A stretch of 64,000 bases of DNA from positions 186,001-250,000 of the forward strand of contig JAAYNJ010000017.1 in NCBI GenBank assembly GCA_012520915.1. Direction: 5' to 3'. Shown here one piece after another: positions 16,889-24,296 of the stretch (positions within the stretch are counted from its first letter, which is position 1; each line of letters begins with the position of its first letter). The stretch comes from Oscillospiraceae bacterium (GTDB taxonomy: Bacteria > Bacillota > Clostridia > Oscillospirales > Ruminococcaceae). Below the pieces are notes generated by a model. It did no database searches, was not told where the DNA came from, and saw only the letters and a list, made by a program, of their open reading frames with translations. The position numbers and the translations under genes are program-made.

Positions 16889-17563
16889 TCAGTCTCTGTT
16901 CGCAATGTCGTAGAGGGCGTTGTAGTCTAAAATCTTAATCTTTCCGCGGCCGATCTCGACCAAACCTTCGCTTTTCAGGTAATTTAAGGTTCTCGTAACC
17001 ACCTCTCTTGCGGAACCCATCTGTTTTGCAAGCATATCGTGGGTGATAATGAGTTCATCCGACTCGTCTATCGCCTGCTGTTCTATGAGGGCTGCGGCAA
17101 GCCTTGCGTCGAGACTTTTAAATAGTATCTGTTCAATCGTCCACATAACCTCCGAAAACCTCGAGGTCATGAGATTGACGACGTACTGCGCCATTTCAAC
17201 CGATTCCGATTGGATTTCTTCCACCACATCGGGCGGTATCTGGTAGACGGATGTTTTCTTCTCCACCTCAAACTGTATCTCGAAGTTCATGTTGTTCATC
17301 GTGCAGGATGCGGTGAAGAGGCAGATATCCCTTTCAAACAGGCGGTAGAGGCTTACCTCCCTGCCCTGATTTGAGAGTATGAAGGCCTTAAGCCTCCCGC
17401 TTATGACGAGAAGCAGGCCGAGACAGCTCTTGTCGTCGCCTCCTATTATCCTGCCCGGCGACAATTCAAGCCTGTTTGTTCTGTTTTCTATGAGATCCCT
17501 GTGACGCTGTTCCATCTTCTCCCAAAAGGGGAAAAAAGACGATACCGCAAGTTCGTTTTTCAT
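16889..17563 (-). CDS. Crp/Fnr-family transcriptional regulator
   Basis: 224 residues: an N-terminal cyclic-nucleotide-binding-like beta-roll (residues 15-125) and a C-terminal winged helix (LAKQMGSAREVVTRTLNYLK, about 180-200) that reads operators. There is no FNR-type N-terminal cysteine cluster. Two cysteines in DICLFTASCTMNN sit in the ligand-pocket region and could serve redox sensing, which is an inference. Good GGAGG site. Its neighbours are ferritin and thioredoxin, and a Crp/Fnr-type palindrome lies at the thioredoxin promoter, so it probably controls a redox/iron response. Confidence 0.92.
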   Translation of the reverse strand: MKNELAVSSFFPFWEKMEQRHRDLIENRTNRLELSPGRIIGGDDKSCLGLLLVISGRLKAFILSNQGREVSLYRLFERDICLFTASCTMNNMNFEIQFEVEKKTSVYQIPPDVVEEIQSESVEMAQYVVNLMTSRFSEVMWTIEQILFKSLDARLAAALIEQQAIDESDELIITHDMLAKQMGSAREVVTRTLNYLKSEGLVEIGRGKIKILDYNALYDIANRD

Positions 17564-17620
17564 CCGCTACCTCCGAAATCCTAAGAGTGAGTATAAATCG
17601 GAGGTATATTTATGTCAAAT

Positions 17621-17657
17621 AAAAAGACCGCACATATTAAGAGCGGTCTTTTTGGTT
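17621..17657. terminator. Terminator after ferritin (usable on both strands)
   Basis: Perfect 11-bp stem AAAAAGACCGC (17621-17631) with 17643-17653. U tracts form on either strand. It lies 13 bases beyond the ferritin stop. Confidence 0.82.
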
Positions 17658-17666
17658 TTTTGCAAT

Positions 17667-18182
17667 TTATCCTACTGTGAGGGTTGGGGGCGTGTATACC
17701 CTTGCCCCGAGTTCCTGGTCCAAAGCATAGAGTCCCTTGGCATCTGTTCCGAAAAGGTCGTATTTCGAAATCAGCGTGTTCGCATTGTTTTCTTCTTCGA
17801 CCTGTTCTTTTACGAACCAGTTGAGAAAGTCAACCGTTCCGAAATCCTTTTTGCTTAAAGCATGATCGTAAATCTCATATATCGAAGCCGTTACCAGGCG
17901 TTCGTGATTCAGCGCGGCTTCAAGCGGGGTTTTATGGTCGCTGTACTTTGCGCCGGGCGCGTCGATTGCAGTGAGAATCGGTTCAACCCCGTGAATGATG
18001 AGGTAATCCTTAATGAGTTCCGCATGACTGAGTTCTTCCCTGGTCTGAACGTTAAACCAGTTTTGGAAACCCTCCAGTCCCTCGACGCCGTAGTAGTTTG
18101 CTATTTCGTAGTAGATATAGGCGGAATGAAGCTCCATGTTTAATTGCTCATTTAGGAGCTCGCATAATTTTTTGTCCAACAT
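17667..18182 (-). CDS. ftnA: Ferritin (non-haem, bacterial FtnA type)
   Basis: Iron-storage protein of 171 residues that oxidises Fe(II) at a di-iron site and stores ferric mineral in a 24-mer. The family opening NEQLNMELHSAYIYYEIANY (ferroxidase Glu ligands) and REELSHAELIKDYLI (Glu and His ligands) are visible, followed by the late VKEQVEEENNANTLI helix. Good AGAGGTG site. The thioredoxin gene ends 37 bases upstream on the same strand and may be co-transcribed. Confidence 0.95.
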   Translation of the reverse strand: MLDKKLCELLNEQLNMELHSAYIYYEIANYYGVEGLEGFQNWFNVQTREELSHAELIKDYLIIHGVEPILTAIDAPGAKYSDHKTPLEAALNHERLVTASIYEIYDHALSKKDFGTVDFLNWFVKEQVEEENNANTLISKYDLFGTDAKGLYALDQELGARVYTPPTLTVG

Positions 18183-18219
18183 TTATTAGCACCTCTCTTG
18201 TCAAAAAGAGTCTTAAAAG

Positions 18220-18525
18220 TTATTTAAAGAGATTTAGCAGTTCCTGTTTCGGCCGAACTCCGACAAGCGTCTTTTCAGCTTTTCCGTCTTTAAAGAGGAT
18301 AAGTGTGGGAATGCTGACTACCGAATATTTGGAGGCTAATCCGGGATCGTTGTCGATGTTTACCTTTCCGACTTTTCCTGTCGTAACTTCTTTTGCCACT
18401 TCTTCTATAACCGGACCGAGCATTTTACAAGGCATACACCAATCCGCATAAAAATCCACCAGTACCGGCTTATCACTTTTCAGAACTTCGGTTTCAAAGT
18501 TGTCTTTTGTTAATTTAAGTGTCAT
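18220..18525 (-). CDS. trxA: Thioredoxin with CMPC active site
   Basis: 101-residue cytosolic disulfide reductase. The core VLVDFYADWCMPCKMLGPVI carries the redox pair as Cys-Met-Pro-Cys rather than the usual Cys-Gly-Pro-Cys. The cis-Pro loop VVSIPTLILF and the Lys/Gly C-terminal segment are normal. A Met between the cysteines should shift redox potential or partner choice. AAAGGAG site. It sits between ferritin and a Crp/Fnr-type operator, so an oxidative-stress role is likely. Confidence 0.94.
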   Translation of the reverse strand: MTLKLTKDNFETEVLKSDKPVLVDFYADWCMPCKMLGPVIEEVAKEVTTGKVGKVNIDNDPGLASKYSVVSIPTLILFKDGKAEKTLVGVRPKQELLNLFK

Positions 18526-18570
18526 ATTATTTTCTCCTTTTGGATAATGATTAATTTTTTTACTGTCCTC

Positions 18571-18576
18571 ATTATA
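18571..18576 (-). promoter_or_regulatory. -10 box of the thioredoxin/ferritin promoter
   Basis: Perfect TATAAT on the minus strand, giving a start near 18564 and a leader of about 40 bases. No normal -35 is present; a palindrome takes its place. Confidence 0.65.
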
Positions 18577-18596
18577 ACACGAAAGGAATTATGTTA

Positions 18597-18611
18597 TGTG
18601 ATTAAATCACA
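18597..18611 (-). promoter_or_regulatory. Crp/Fnr-type operator at the thioredoxin promoter
   Basis: The perfect 15-base palindrome TGTGATTAAATCACA resembles Crp/Fnr half-sites (TGTGA/TCACA) with one base less in the middle than E. coli Crp. Its centre (18604) lies about 40 bases before the inferred transcription start, the position of a class II activator site. The Crp/Fnr gene 1 kb away is the obvious candidate regulator. Confidence 0.7.
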
Positions 18612-18617
18612 ATAGCT

Positions 18618-19592
18618 TTAAATATATGAAACCTTCATACCGGCAAGGCCTGCTATCTCTTTTATATGGGAAAGCCGGAGGGAGGAACGGTTGTCAACGA
18701 CGCTGAAATTTTTAGCCATCGCATCGGGAAGAAGGTCGACAAAGAGCATATTCGCTCCCGAATTCACCGCATCGAGGTTGCCTTCGGTATCCGACAGACC
18801 TTTTTTAAGATCCCTGCCCGGCTGCTGGGCGGTTATATTGACCGTCGGCATCATTATCCTTAAAATCGATATCTCTTTATGGAGGAGTTCGAGATTTCCG
18901 GGACCGCCTTCTTTTGCAAGCGGGGTATCCTTTGCCGGAAGATAGGATATCACCGGCGCCCAGCTTATAGACAGTTCTTTCATGAGCATAATGTCGTTTG
19001 CAAGAGAATCGCGCGTCTGGCCGGGATAGTCGACGATATTTCCCGACGCCAGCGATATGCCCTCCTCGAGAATAAAGGATATCCTCTCCATTCTCCTGTC
19101 GAAATTTGTGGAAGGGTTGAGTCTGTTAAAAGTATCCCTGTCCGACATCTCGAACTTCATCGCATATTCGTCGAGTCCCGCCGCCTTCAGCTCGTTAAAT
19201 TGGGACCTTTCCAACTCCCCGATTCCGAGACACACTCTCATACCCAGCTTTTTTGCGTATGAAAGATATTCCAGAATATCGTCGAAGGAGCAGCCCGGGT
19301 CTTCGCCGGAGATAAAGAATATTCTCTTCATGCCCTGACTGTCGGCAAGGTCGACGGAATTTTTAATCTCTTCGAGATTTAAACGATATCTTTCGATTTT
19401 GCTTCCGGCGCGCATGCCGCAGTAGAGACATCTGCTTCTGCAGACGTTGCTGTAACCCAGCATGGCGTTAGCTATTATTTCATTTCTGTAATTTTTATAG
19501 ATTTTCTTAGCAAGCGGTGCGATATCCCGAAGATATTCCTCTCTCGGCATATCGAGCAGAGCAAGCACATCCTTTTTTGTTTCTATATTCAA
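18618..19592 (-). CDS. HydE/BioB-type radical SAM protein
   Basis: 324 residues from TTG 19592, which follows GGGAGG by 6 bases and overlaps the ABC ATPase stop. GYSNVCRSRCLYCGMRAG holds the CX3CX2C cluster motif as in HydE, the maturase that makes part of the [FeFe]-hydrogenase cofactor. FISGEDPG and VDYPGQT also resemble HydE, and the end (AQQPGRDLKKGLSDTEGNL) resembles the BATS region of BioB/HydE. No hydF, hydG or hydrogenase is nearby. Being the last gene of an ABC-transporter operon, it might process an imported small molecule. HydE-like is firm; HydE itself is uncertain. Confidence 0.78.
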   Translation of the reverse strand: MNIETKKDVLALLDMPREEYLRDIAPLAKKIYKNYRNEIIANAMLGYSNVCRSRCLYCGMRAGSKIERYRLNLEEIKNSVDLADSQGMKRIFFISGEDPGCSFDDILEYLSYAKKLGMRVCLGIGELERSQFNELKAAGLDEYAMKFEMSDRDTFNRLNPSTNFDRRMERISFILEEGISLASGNIVDYPGQTRDSLANDIMLMKELSISWAPVISYLPAKDTPLAKEGGPGNLELLHKEISILRIMMPTVNITAQQPGRDLKKGLSDTEGNLDAVNSGANMLFVDLLPDAMAKNFSVVDNRSSLRLSHIKEIAGLAGMKVSYI

Positions 19593-20170
19593 ATCAAATC
19601 CTCCCACTTGATAATGTCCGCCGACAAAAGTTCCGCTTCGTCCCTGTCGTGAGTGACGAGTATCACCGTCGTATCCGCAGTGTTTTTTAAAATGTAGTTT
19701 GAGACATTCTCCCTGTTTTCCTCGTCCAACCCCTTAAAAGGTTCGTCGAGCAGCAGCAGTTCCGCCTTTGCCAATACGGCTCTGACTATGGAGACGCGCC
19801 GCTTCATTCCACCGCTCAGATTTTCCGCCGTCTGAAGGGTGCTGTCGGTTAAACCGACTTCGATAAGGTGTTCCCTTGCCGTTTCGTCGCCGATGTTTTT
19901 GCCGGCAGCGAATTTTGCATTAGACAGGGCGGTGAATTTTTCAAATAGACGGTCTTCCTGAAATACGAAGGAGATTTTTTCGGGCAACCCCTCTATTCTT
20001 CCGCCGTCCGCTTTTTCCAGACCGGAAATTATTTTAAGCAGAGTGGTTTTTCCGCAACCGGACTCGCCCATGATGGCGATTTTTTCCGATTTTTTAACCG
20101 TCAGGTTGAGATTTTCAAAAACAGTGCGGTTTTGGTATGTTTTTTTGAGATCGGTAATTTTTATATCCAT
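19589..20170 (-). CDS. ABC transporter ATP-binding protein (NitT/TauT/ThiY type)
   Basis: 193 residues from ATG 20170, placed by GGAGG at 5 bases and overlapping the permease stop by one base. Walker A GESGCGKTTLL (about residue 33), signature LSGGMKRRVSIVRA, Walker B LLLLDEPFKGLD and switch His in LVTHDRDEAE are all intact. It is shorter than most such ATPases because it ends soon after the switch region. It energises the import system encoded immediately upstream. Confidence 0.92.
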   Translation of the reverse strand: MDIKITDLKKTYQNRTVFENLNLTVKKSEKIAIMGESGCGKTTLLKIISGLEKADGGRIEGLPEKISFVFQEDRLFEKFTALSNAKFAAGKNIGDETAREHLIEVGLTDSTLQTAENLSGGMKRRVSIVRAVLAKAELLLLDEPFKGLDEENRENVSNYILKNTADTTVILVTHDRDEAELLSADIIKWEDLI

Positions 20171-20919
20171 CAGCTCCTCCAAAGTCTTTTATAAAAGAAT
20201 TTCAGAGCCCAAATAAAGATTTTTTCAAAGAGGACGCTTGCAAGTATGATGACCGCCGTCCAGGCAAAAACCTCACTCGTCATGAGATAAATCTTCGCCT
20301 CATAAAGTCTTTCTCCAATCGACCCCTTCGGTATTCCGATTACTTCCGCCGCCGTGCCCGCTTTCCATGCCATGCCAATCGAGGCGGAGGTTGCCGAGAG
20401 TATATAGGGTTCGAGCTGGGGGAGATAGATGAATTTAATGCGCTTAATAAATCCCGCTCCGAAAACCTTAGCCACCTCTATCAGCTTTTCGTCGGTGGAG
20501 GTGAGTCCCTGAAGCACGTTTGAATATATGACCGGAAGGACGATAAGGAAGGTAACAAACGCCGAAAGGTTTTTTGAAGAAAAGATGATGAGCATGAGGA
20601 TGACGGAGGATGCGACAGGCGTCGATTTTATAATTGCGATATACGGCCAAAGAAGGGTGCGCATCGGTTTATATGCGTATGAAAGCGACGCCAGCACGAT
20701 TCCGAGGATTACCGCCACCGAAAATCCTGCGAAAATCCTCAAAAACGAAAAGAGTATCGAGCCCCAGAAAACCGGCGTGACAATGTCCTTTATCAGCTGT
20801 TTCGTCACATCAAGGGGGCCGACGATGACGATGCTGTTGCCTATAATCACGGCAAGCAGTTGCCAGAACAACAAGGCAAGCAGCACCGCCCCGAATTTTA
20901 AAAGTTTATTTCGAGCCAT
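20170..20919 (-). CDS. ABC transporter permease (NitT/TauT/ThiX type)
   Basis: 249 residues and about six membrane helices. The EAA-type cytoplasmic loop is EVAKVFGAGFIKRIKFIYLP. ATG 20919 lies inside the end of the substrate-binding gene (14-base overlap) with no clear ribosome site, so translation is probably coupled. It belongs to the BPD_transp_1 group used for nitrate, taurine, aliphatic sulfonates and thiamine precursors; which of these applies cannot be read. Confidence 0.9.
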   Translation of the reverse strand: MARNKLLKFGAVLLALLFWQLLAVIIGNSIVIVGPLDVTKQLIKDIVTPVFWGSILFSFLRIFAGFSVAVILGIVLASLSYAYKPMRTLLWPYIAIIKSTPVASSVILMLIIFSSKNLSAFVTFLIVLPVIYSNVLQGLTSTDEKLIEVAKVFGAGFIKRIKFIYLPQLEPYILSATSASIGMAWKAGTAAEVIGIPKGSIGERLYEAKIYLMTSEVFAWTAVIILASVLFEKIFIWALKFFYKRLWRS

Positions 20920-21949
20920 AATAGAATGCGTCGTCAGGCAGATGTTCGCCGACCGATTTCGGGTTTTGGTCAAACAATACCTGCAGATACCCGCTCATCG
21001 CAGCCTTCATTTCGTCGCCCGCATAAAATGCGATGTTGCAGTAGGGGAGGGCTTTTTTTGCGATGTCGGCTTTCACTATATCGTACTTTTCAATCATTGC
21101 GGAAGCTTCGTCGATATTTACATTTACATACTTTGTTGACGCCTCGTACTCTTCGAGGAATCTGTCAATGAGAGAAGGATAACTTTCGGCAAATTCCGTG
21201 CGGACTATGAGAACACCGGTTATCAACATGCTGCCGTTGTCGAGGGCGTCCCATTCTTTTGTGAGGTCGACGGCTATCCTGAGGTCGGGTATCGACGCCT
21301 GCGCAACCGTCACATACGGTTGGGGCATCATGGCAATACTCCCGGGTTCGTTTTTCATAACGGCGACAACCTCGGTAGGCTCCGTCTTCCACTCAATCGT
21401 GAGATCCGTTTCGGTGTCGATTCCGTTTTCCTTAAGTATGTAGTTTAAGGCGTATTCGGGAGTTGAACCCTTGCCGGTCGCATAGATGGTTTTGCCCTTT
21501 AAATCTGCAAGGCTCTTGACGGTGTCTCCGTTCTCGACGATATATATTACGCCGAGGGTGTTTATTGCAAGGAGTTTTACCTTGCCCTTTGTGTTGTTAT
21601 ATAAGACGGCGGCGAGGTTTGCGGGAACAGCGGCTATGTCGAGTTCTCCGCCTATCAGCTTCGGAGTGAGTTCGTCCGCCGCGCCGTAGATGGAAAATTC
21701 GTATTTATTTAGCGAATCTCCCGCTTCGTTATCTTCCAACAATTTTACCAGACCCATCGAGGTGGGGCCTTTTAACCCTCCGATTCTTATAACCGGTTCT
21801 TCTTCCTGTTTCTCAACCGGTTTTTCGACGGTGACATCGGGCTTTTCCTCTTTTTCTATGGGCGCCGGTTTCGGCTGATCTTTTTTGCAACCCGCCATCA
21901 GCGACACCGTGAGCAGGAGGACTGTGATAACAGCAATAAACTTTTTCAT
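20906..21949 (-). CDS. ABC transporter substrate-binding lipoprotein (NMT1/ThiY-like)
   Basis: 347 residues. A signal peptide ending in the lipobox LMAG-C20 anchors it to the membrane. An acidic, Pro/Lys-rich linker (residues 22-50) leads to a periplasmic-binding fold: RIGGLKGPTSMGLVKLLED, then LIGGELDIAAVPANLAAVLY and DLKGKTIYATGKGSTPEYALNY. This pattern matches ThiY/SsuA/NitT-type receptors, which bind small aromatic or sulfonated organics. It has a strong AAGGAG site and lies between the small regulator gene and the permease gene. Confidence 0.9.
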   Translation of the reverse strand: MKKFIAVITVLLLTVSLMAGCKKDQPKPAPIEKEEKPDVTVEKPVEKQEEEPVIRIGGLKGPTSMGLVKLLEDNEAGDSLNKYEFSIYGAADELTPKLIGGELDIAAVPANLAAVLYNNTKGKVKLLAINTLGVIYIVENGDTVKSLADLKGKTIYATGKGSTPEYALNYILKENGIDTETDLTIEWKTEPTEVVAVMKNEPGSIAMMPQPYVTVAQASIPDLRIAVDLTKEWDALDNGSMLITGVLIVRTEFAESYPSLIDRFLEEYEASTKYVNVNIDEASAMIEKYDIVKADIAKKALPYCNIAFYAGDEMKAAMSGYLQVLFDQNPKSVGEHLPDDAFYYGSK

Positions 21950-21961
21950 TTGATTTTCTCC

Positions 21962-22243
21962 TTAAAAGGGTTTTTGATTTTTGTAGCTTTTCTTACCCGT
22001 GACGGTCTTGCTGGTGACGCCGTCTATCATGCCTATCTTTCCCGAAAGCGAACTGACAACATCCATGGGCGCGTCAAGCACGATGCAGATTATGGATAAA
22101 TCCCTGTGCCTGTGGGGGATACCCATTCTCCCGATGATGTGTTCAGCGTTTTCGCTCAGCAGTTCGTTTATCCTGCCGGCGTTTTTGAGCTCTTCGATTA
22201 TTATGCTTATAACGGCTATTCTGTTTTCGACTTCAGCTGACAC
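21962..22243 (-). CDS. TM1266-like small ACT/NikR-fold regulator
   Basis: 93 residues from GTG 22243 behind GGAGG. The sequence ENRIAVISIIIEE at the start and IICIVLDAPMDVVSSLSGKIGMIDGVTSKT near the end match the small TM1266 family, often called putative iron-only hydrogenase system regulators because they neighbour hydE/hydG. It has the ferredoxin-like alpha/beta fold of ACT and NikR C-domains and no DNA-binding region. It is the first gene of an operon with an ABC importer and a HydE-like enzyme. Confidence 0.8.
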   Translation of the reverse strand: MSAEVENRIAVISIIIEELKNAGRINELLSENAEHIIGRMGIPHRHRDLSIICIVLDAPMDVVSSLSGKIGMIDGVTSKTVTGKKSYKNQKPF

Positions 22244-22260
22244 CTATGCACCTCCAAAAC

Positions 22261-22284
22261 AAAAAAGCACGCCAAAAAGGCGTG
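22261..22284 (-). terminator. Terminator in the leader of the TM1266/ABC/HydE-like operon
   Basis: On the minus strand CACGCC-UUUUU-GGCGUG is followed by six U residues. It ends only about 17 bases before the GTG of the first gene and just before its ribosome site, so it acts in cis as an attenuator rather than at an operon end. Confidence 0.82.
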
Positions 22285-22450
22285 TTTACAGCAAAAATAA
22301 CGATCGCCTTTCGCCTTTAAAGACCGGAAAACCCGATTTTTTTAGAACGTCAAGGAATAAGACTGTCCCTCTGCCTCAGGAAATACCTTCAGCATGGGGA
22401 ATTTTTTAAGATTGAAATGCCGAAACGGAGTTTACCGAAACGGTCCACTT
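22261..22450 (-). promoter_or_regulatory. Candidate riboswitch/attenuator leader
   Basis: Two adjacent copies of AAAGGCG (minus strand; 22312-22318 and 22305-22311) lie just upstream of the terminator. Each can pair with CGCCUUU of the terminator's first arm and loop, giving an antiterminator that excludes the terminator. Further upstream is a purine-rich conserved-looking segment (CUGAGGCAGAGGGACAG) and a CCGUUUCGG element. I do not recognise a known riboswitch class; TPP, SAM and Moco motifs do not fit. Confidence 0.55.
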
Positions 22451-22553
22451 CAACTGTCTATATGTTAATTTATTTTTTTAAAAAAAGCAATAGAAAGATA
22501 TAAAAGATGTAATTGAATTATTTTTATAGTTTTATATATAGTACTGTTAATTA

Positions 22554-22583
22554 TTGGAATTCGTTACATAAAACGCTTATAAT
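22554..22583 (+). promoter_or_regulatory. Promoter for the ferredoxin-type aldo/keto reductase
   Basis: TTGGAA (22554-22559), an 18-base spacer, then TATAAT (22578-22583), 54 bases before the ATG at 22638. Confidence 0.68.
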
Positions 22584-22637
22584 AAAACTTGGTCTGACAA
22601 ACCCGTTGTAAGCGGGAGAAACGAAAGGGAAACTGAT

Positions 22638-23780
22638 ATGGTATACAGAGAATTGGGGAATACGGGCAAAAAAGTCAGTATTATAGGTCATGGATGTGAA
22701 AATCTTGACAGAAAGCCCTATTCACAGGTCGAGGCTACGGTAAAAACCGCACTCGACAACGGCATTAATATATTTGAGATGTTCATGCCGGGCAAACAGA
22801 TACGCGAAGATGTAGCAAAAGCTCTCGGCGACAGGCGCAAGGATGTTTTTATACAGGGACATATCTGTTCAACCGATATAAATCAGCAGTATGACATAAG
22901 CCGCGACTTTGAGACGTCGAAAAAATACTTCGAGGACTGTCTTCGCATCTTCGGCGGCTACCTCGATTTCGGAATGATATTTTTTGTCGACTCGGATAAG
23001 GACTTTAATGCCATATTCGACAACGGTATAGTCGAGTATATGCAAAAACGCAAAGAACTCGGAGATATCGGACATATCGGCTTTTCCTCGCACAACCCGC
23101 TTGTCGCCACAAAAATGATAAAGACGGGGATTCCCGAACTCATGATGTTCAGCATAAACCTCGCATTCGACCTCTGCCCTCCCGACACATATGCGCTGGG
23201 AGAGTTGGGAAGCGACTTTAACAAGGTCGATTTCAGGGGAATAAATCCCGAAAGAGCGGAACTCTACAAACTCTGTGAGAGAATGGGTGTCGGTATAACC
23301 GTAATGAAACCTCTCGGAGCGGGAAAACTTCTGTCCACCGACCACACTCCCTTCTCCAAACCGATGACGGATATCCAGTGCATCCACTATGCGCTCTCCC
23401 GTCCCGCCGTTGCAAGCGCGCTTGTCGGTTGTCAGACGCCCGAAGAGATTATCAGCTCTGTTAAATATCTGACCGCGTCGGATAAGGAAAAGGACTACAC
23501 TTTCTTTTTGGACGATATGGAAAACGACTTTATGGGGCACTGCGTCTATTGCAACCACTGTCAGCCCTGTCCCGTCGAGATAGATATAGCGGCGGTTAAC
23601 AGCTACCTCGACATAGCAAAACTCAACGAAGCCGACATACCTCCCTCTATAATTTCCCACTACTCGGAACTTTCGGTTGGCGGATCCGCCTGCGTATCCT
23701 GCGGAAGCTGCGAATCGCGCTGTCCCTTCGGCGTCCCGATAATCGAAAACATGGCCGAAGCCGCAAGAATATTTGAATAA
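22638..23780 (+). CDS. Aldo/keto reductase with C-terminal 2[4Fe-4S] ferredoxin domain
   Basis: 380 residues. Residues 1-280 are an aldo/keto reductase barrel: MVYRELGNTGKKVSIIGHGC, then GHIGFSSHNP and the ALVGCQTPEEI end motif. The barrel is degenerate at the family's usual catalytic Tyr region. The C-terminus has CVYCNHCQPCP and CVSCGSCESRCPFG, eight cysteines for two [4Fe-4S] clusters. Such fused proteins are common in anaerobes; the electron carrier is probably ferredoxin and the substrate is unknown. It is transcribed divergently from the TM1266 operon. Confidence 0.92.
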   Translation: MVYRELGNTGKKVSIIGHGCENLDRKPYSQVEATVKTALDNGINIFEMFMPGKQIREDVAKALGDRRKDVFIQGHICSTDINQQYDISRDFETSKKYFEDCLRIFGGYLDFGMIFFVDSDKDFNAIFDNGIVEYMQKRKELGDIGHIGFSSHNPLVATKMIKTGIPELMMFSINLAFDLCPPDTYALGELGSDFNKVDFRGINPERAELYKLCERMGVGITVMKPLGAGKLLSTDHTPFSKPMTDIQCIHYALSRPAVASALVGCQTPEEIISSVKYLTASDKEKDYTFFLDDMENDFMGHCVYCNHCQPCPVEIDIAAVNSYLDIAKLNEADIPPSIISHYSELSVGGSACVSCGSCESRCPFGVPIIENMAEAARIFE

Positions 23781-23795
23781 ACAACAGAATTTACC

Positions 23796-23830
23796 ACACC
23801 CCCGGCTAAACCGTCGGGGGTGTAATTTTT
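23796..23830 (+). terminator. Intrinsic terminator after the aldo/keto reductase
   Basis: 9-bp stem ACACCCCCG with CGGGGGTGT (23796-23823), then AATTTTT. It separates this gene from the CRISPR array. Confidence 0.82.
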
Positions 23831-23863
23831 GAACGCATTCTTATTAAAAATGATAATTAAATA

Positions 23864-23899
23864 TATTATCTGCTTAATGAAATCGCACGAATCTCAAAC
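23864..23899 (-). repeat. Degenerate leader-distal CRISPR repeat
   Basis: This 36-base stretch matches the array repeat at 26 of 36 positions by eye, with the crRNA-side GTTTGAGA perfectly kept. It lies one spacer length (31 bases) beyond the last perfect repeat, at the end far from the leader. Terminal repeats typically decay there. Confidence 0.72.
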
Positions 23900-23930
23900 T
23901 GCCTTTTTCCAACTGTTGGAAAATGTGCCT

Positions 23931-24296
23931 GTTTATCTACCCTATGAAATTACACTACTCTCAAACCAGCACTTTCCTTTGACCCGTCAGAGAAATGTTT
24001 ATCTACCCTATGAAATTACACTACTCTCAAACCGGCGACAGAGGCAGTCCTGGAAGGGTTTGGTTTATCTACCCTATGAAATTACACTACTCTCAAACCA
24101 AATTTGCGTAAATCCTCGCCATTTACTTGTTTATCTACCCTATGAAATTACACTACTCTCAAACCGCGCCGCGTAACTAGCCAAACAGCTAGAAGTTTAT
24201 CTACCCTATGAAATTACACTACTCTCAAACGGGAATCGATACGAAACCTGAACCGTGAGAGTTTATCTACCCTATGAAATTACACTACTCTCAAAC
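23931..24296 (-). CRISPR. Type II-A CRISPR array, six perfect repeats and five 30-nt spacers
   Basis: Identical 36-base repeats start at 23931, 23997, 24063, 24129, 24195 and 24261 (plus-strand coordinates). The spacers between them are all exactly 30 bases and unrelated to each other. In crRNA sense (minus strand) each repeat begins GTTTGAGAGTAGTGTAATTT and ends GATAAAC, a typical type II repeat. The minus orientation follows from the plus-strand tracrRNA and from the leader on the csn2 side. A further 31-base spacer and a degenerate repeat extend the array to 23864. The protein frame that runs through the repeats is not a gene. Confidence 0.98.

Noticed and set aside
17612-17680. 22-codon frame with a good GGAGG site between the Crp/Fnr and ferritin genes
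   Set aside because: The frame runs through the bidirectional terminator hairpin and would be antisense to the ferritin end; the ribosome-like site is probably chance.
18618-19592. Biotin synthase or PylB
   Set aside because: The SNVCRSRCLYCGMR cluster region and the neighbouring TM1266-type gene fit HydE-like proteins better; no biotin or pyrrolysine genes are nearby.
22261-22450. TPP, SAM-I or molybdenum-cofactor riboswitch
   Set aside because: CUGAGG and AGAGGGAC look superficially similar, but the obligatory TPP CUGAGA/ACCUGA pair, the SAM GAUGAAACCC-type core and the Moco core are missing.
23829-24176. Open frame of 115 codons through the CRISPR array with a repeated YLPYEITLLSN peptide
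   Set aside because: The peptide repeats are the translated CRISPR repeats; there is no ribosome site and the array reads on the other strand.
23931-24296. Spacers that match this window (self-targeting)
   Set aside because: I saw no copy of any spacer elsewhere in the window by eye; a full search is needed to exclude partial matches.
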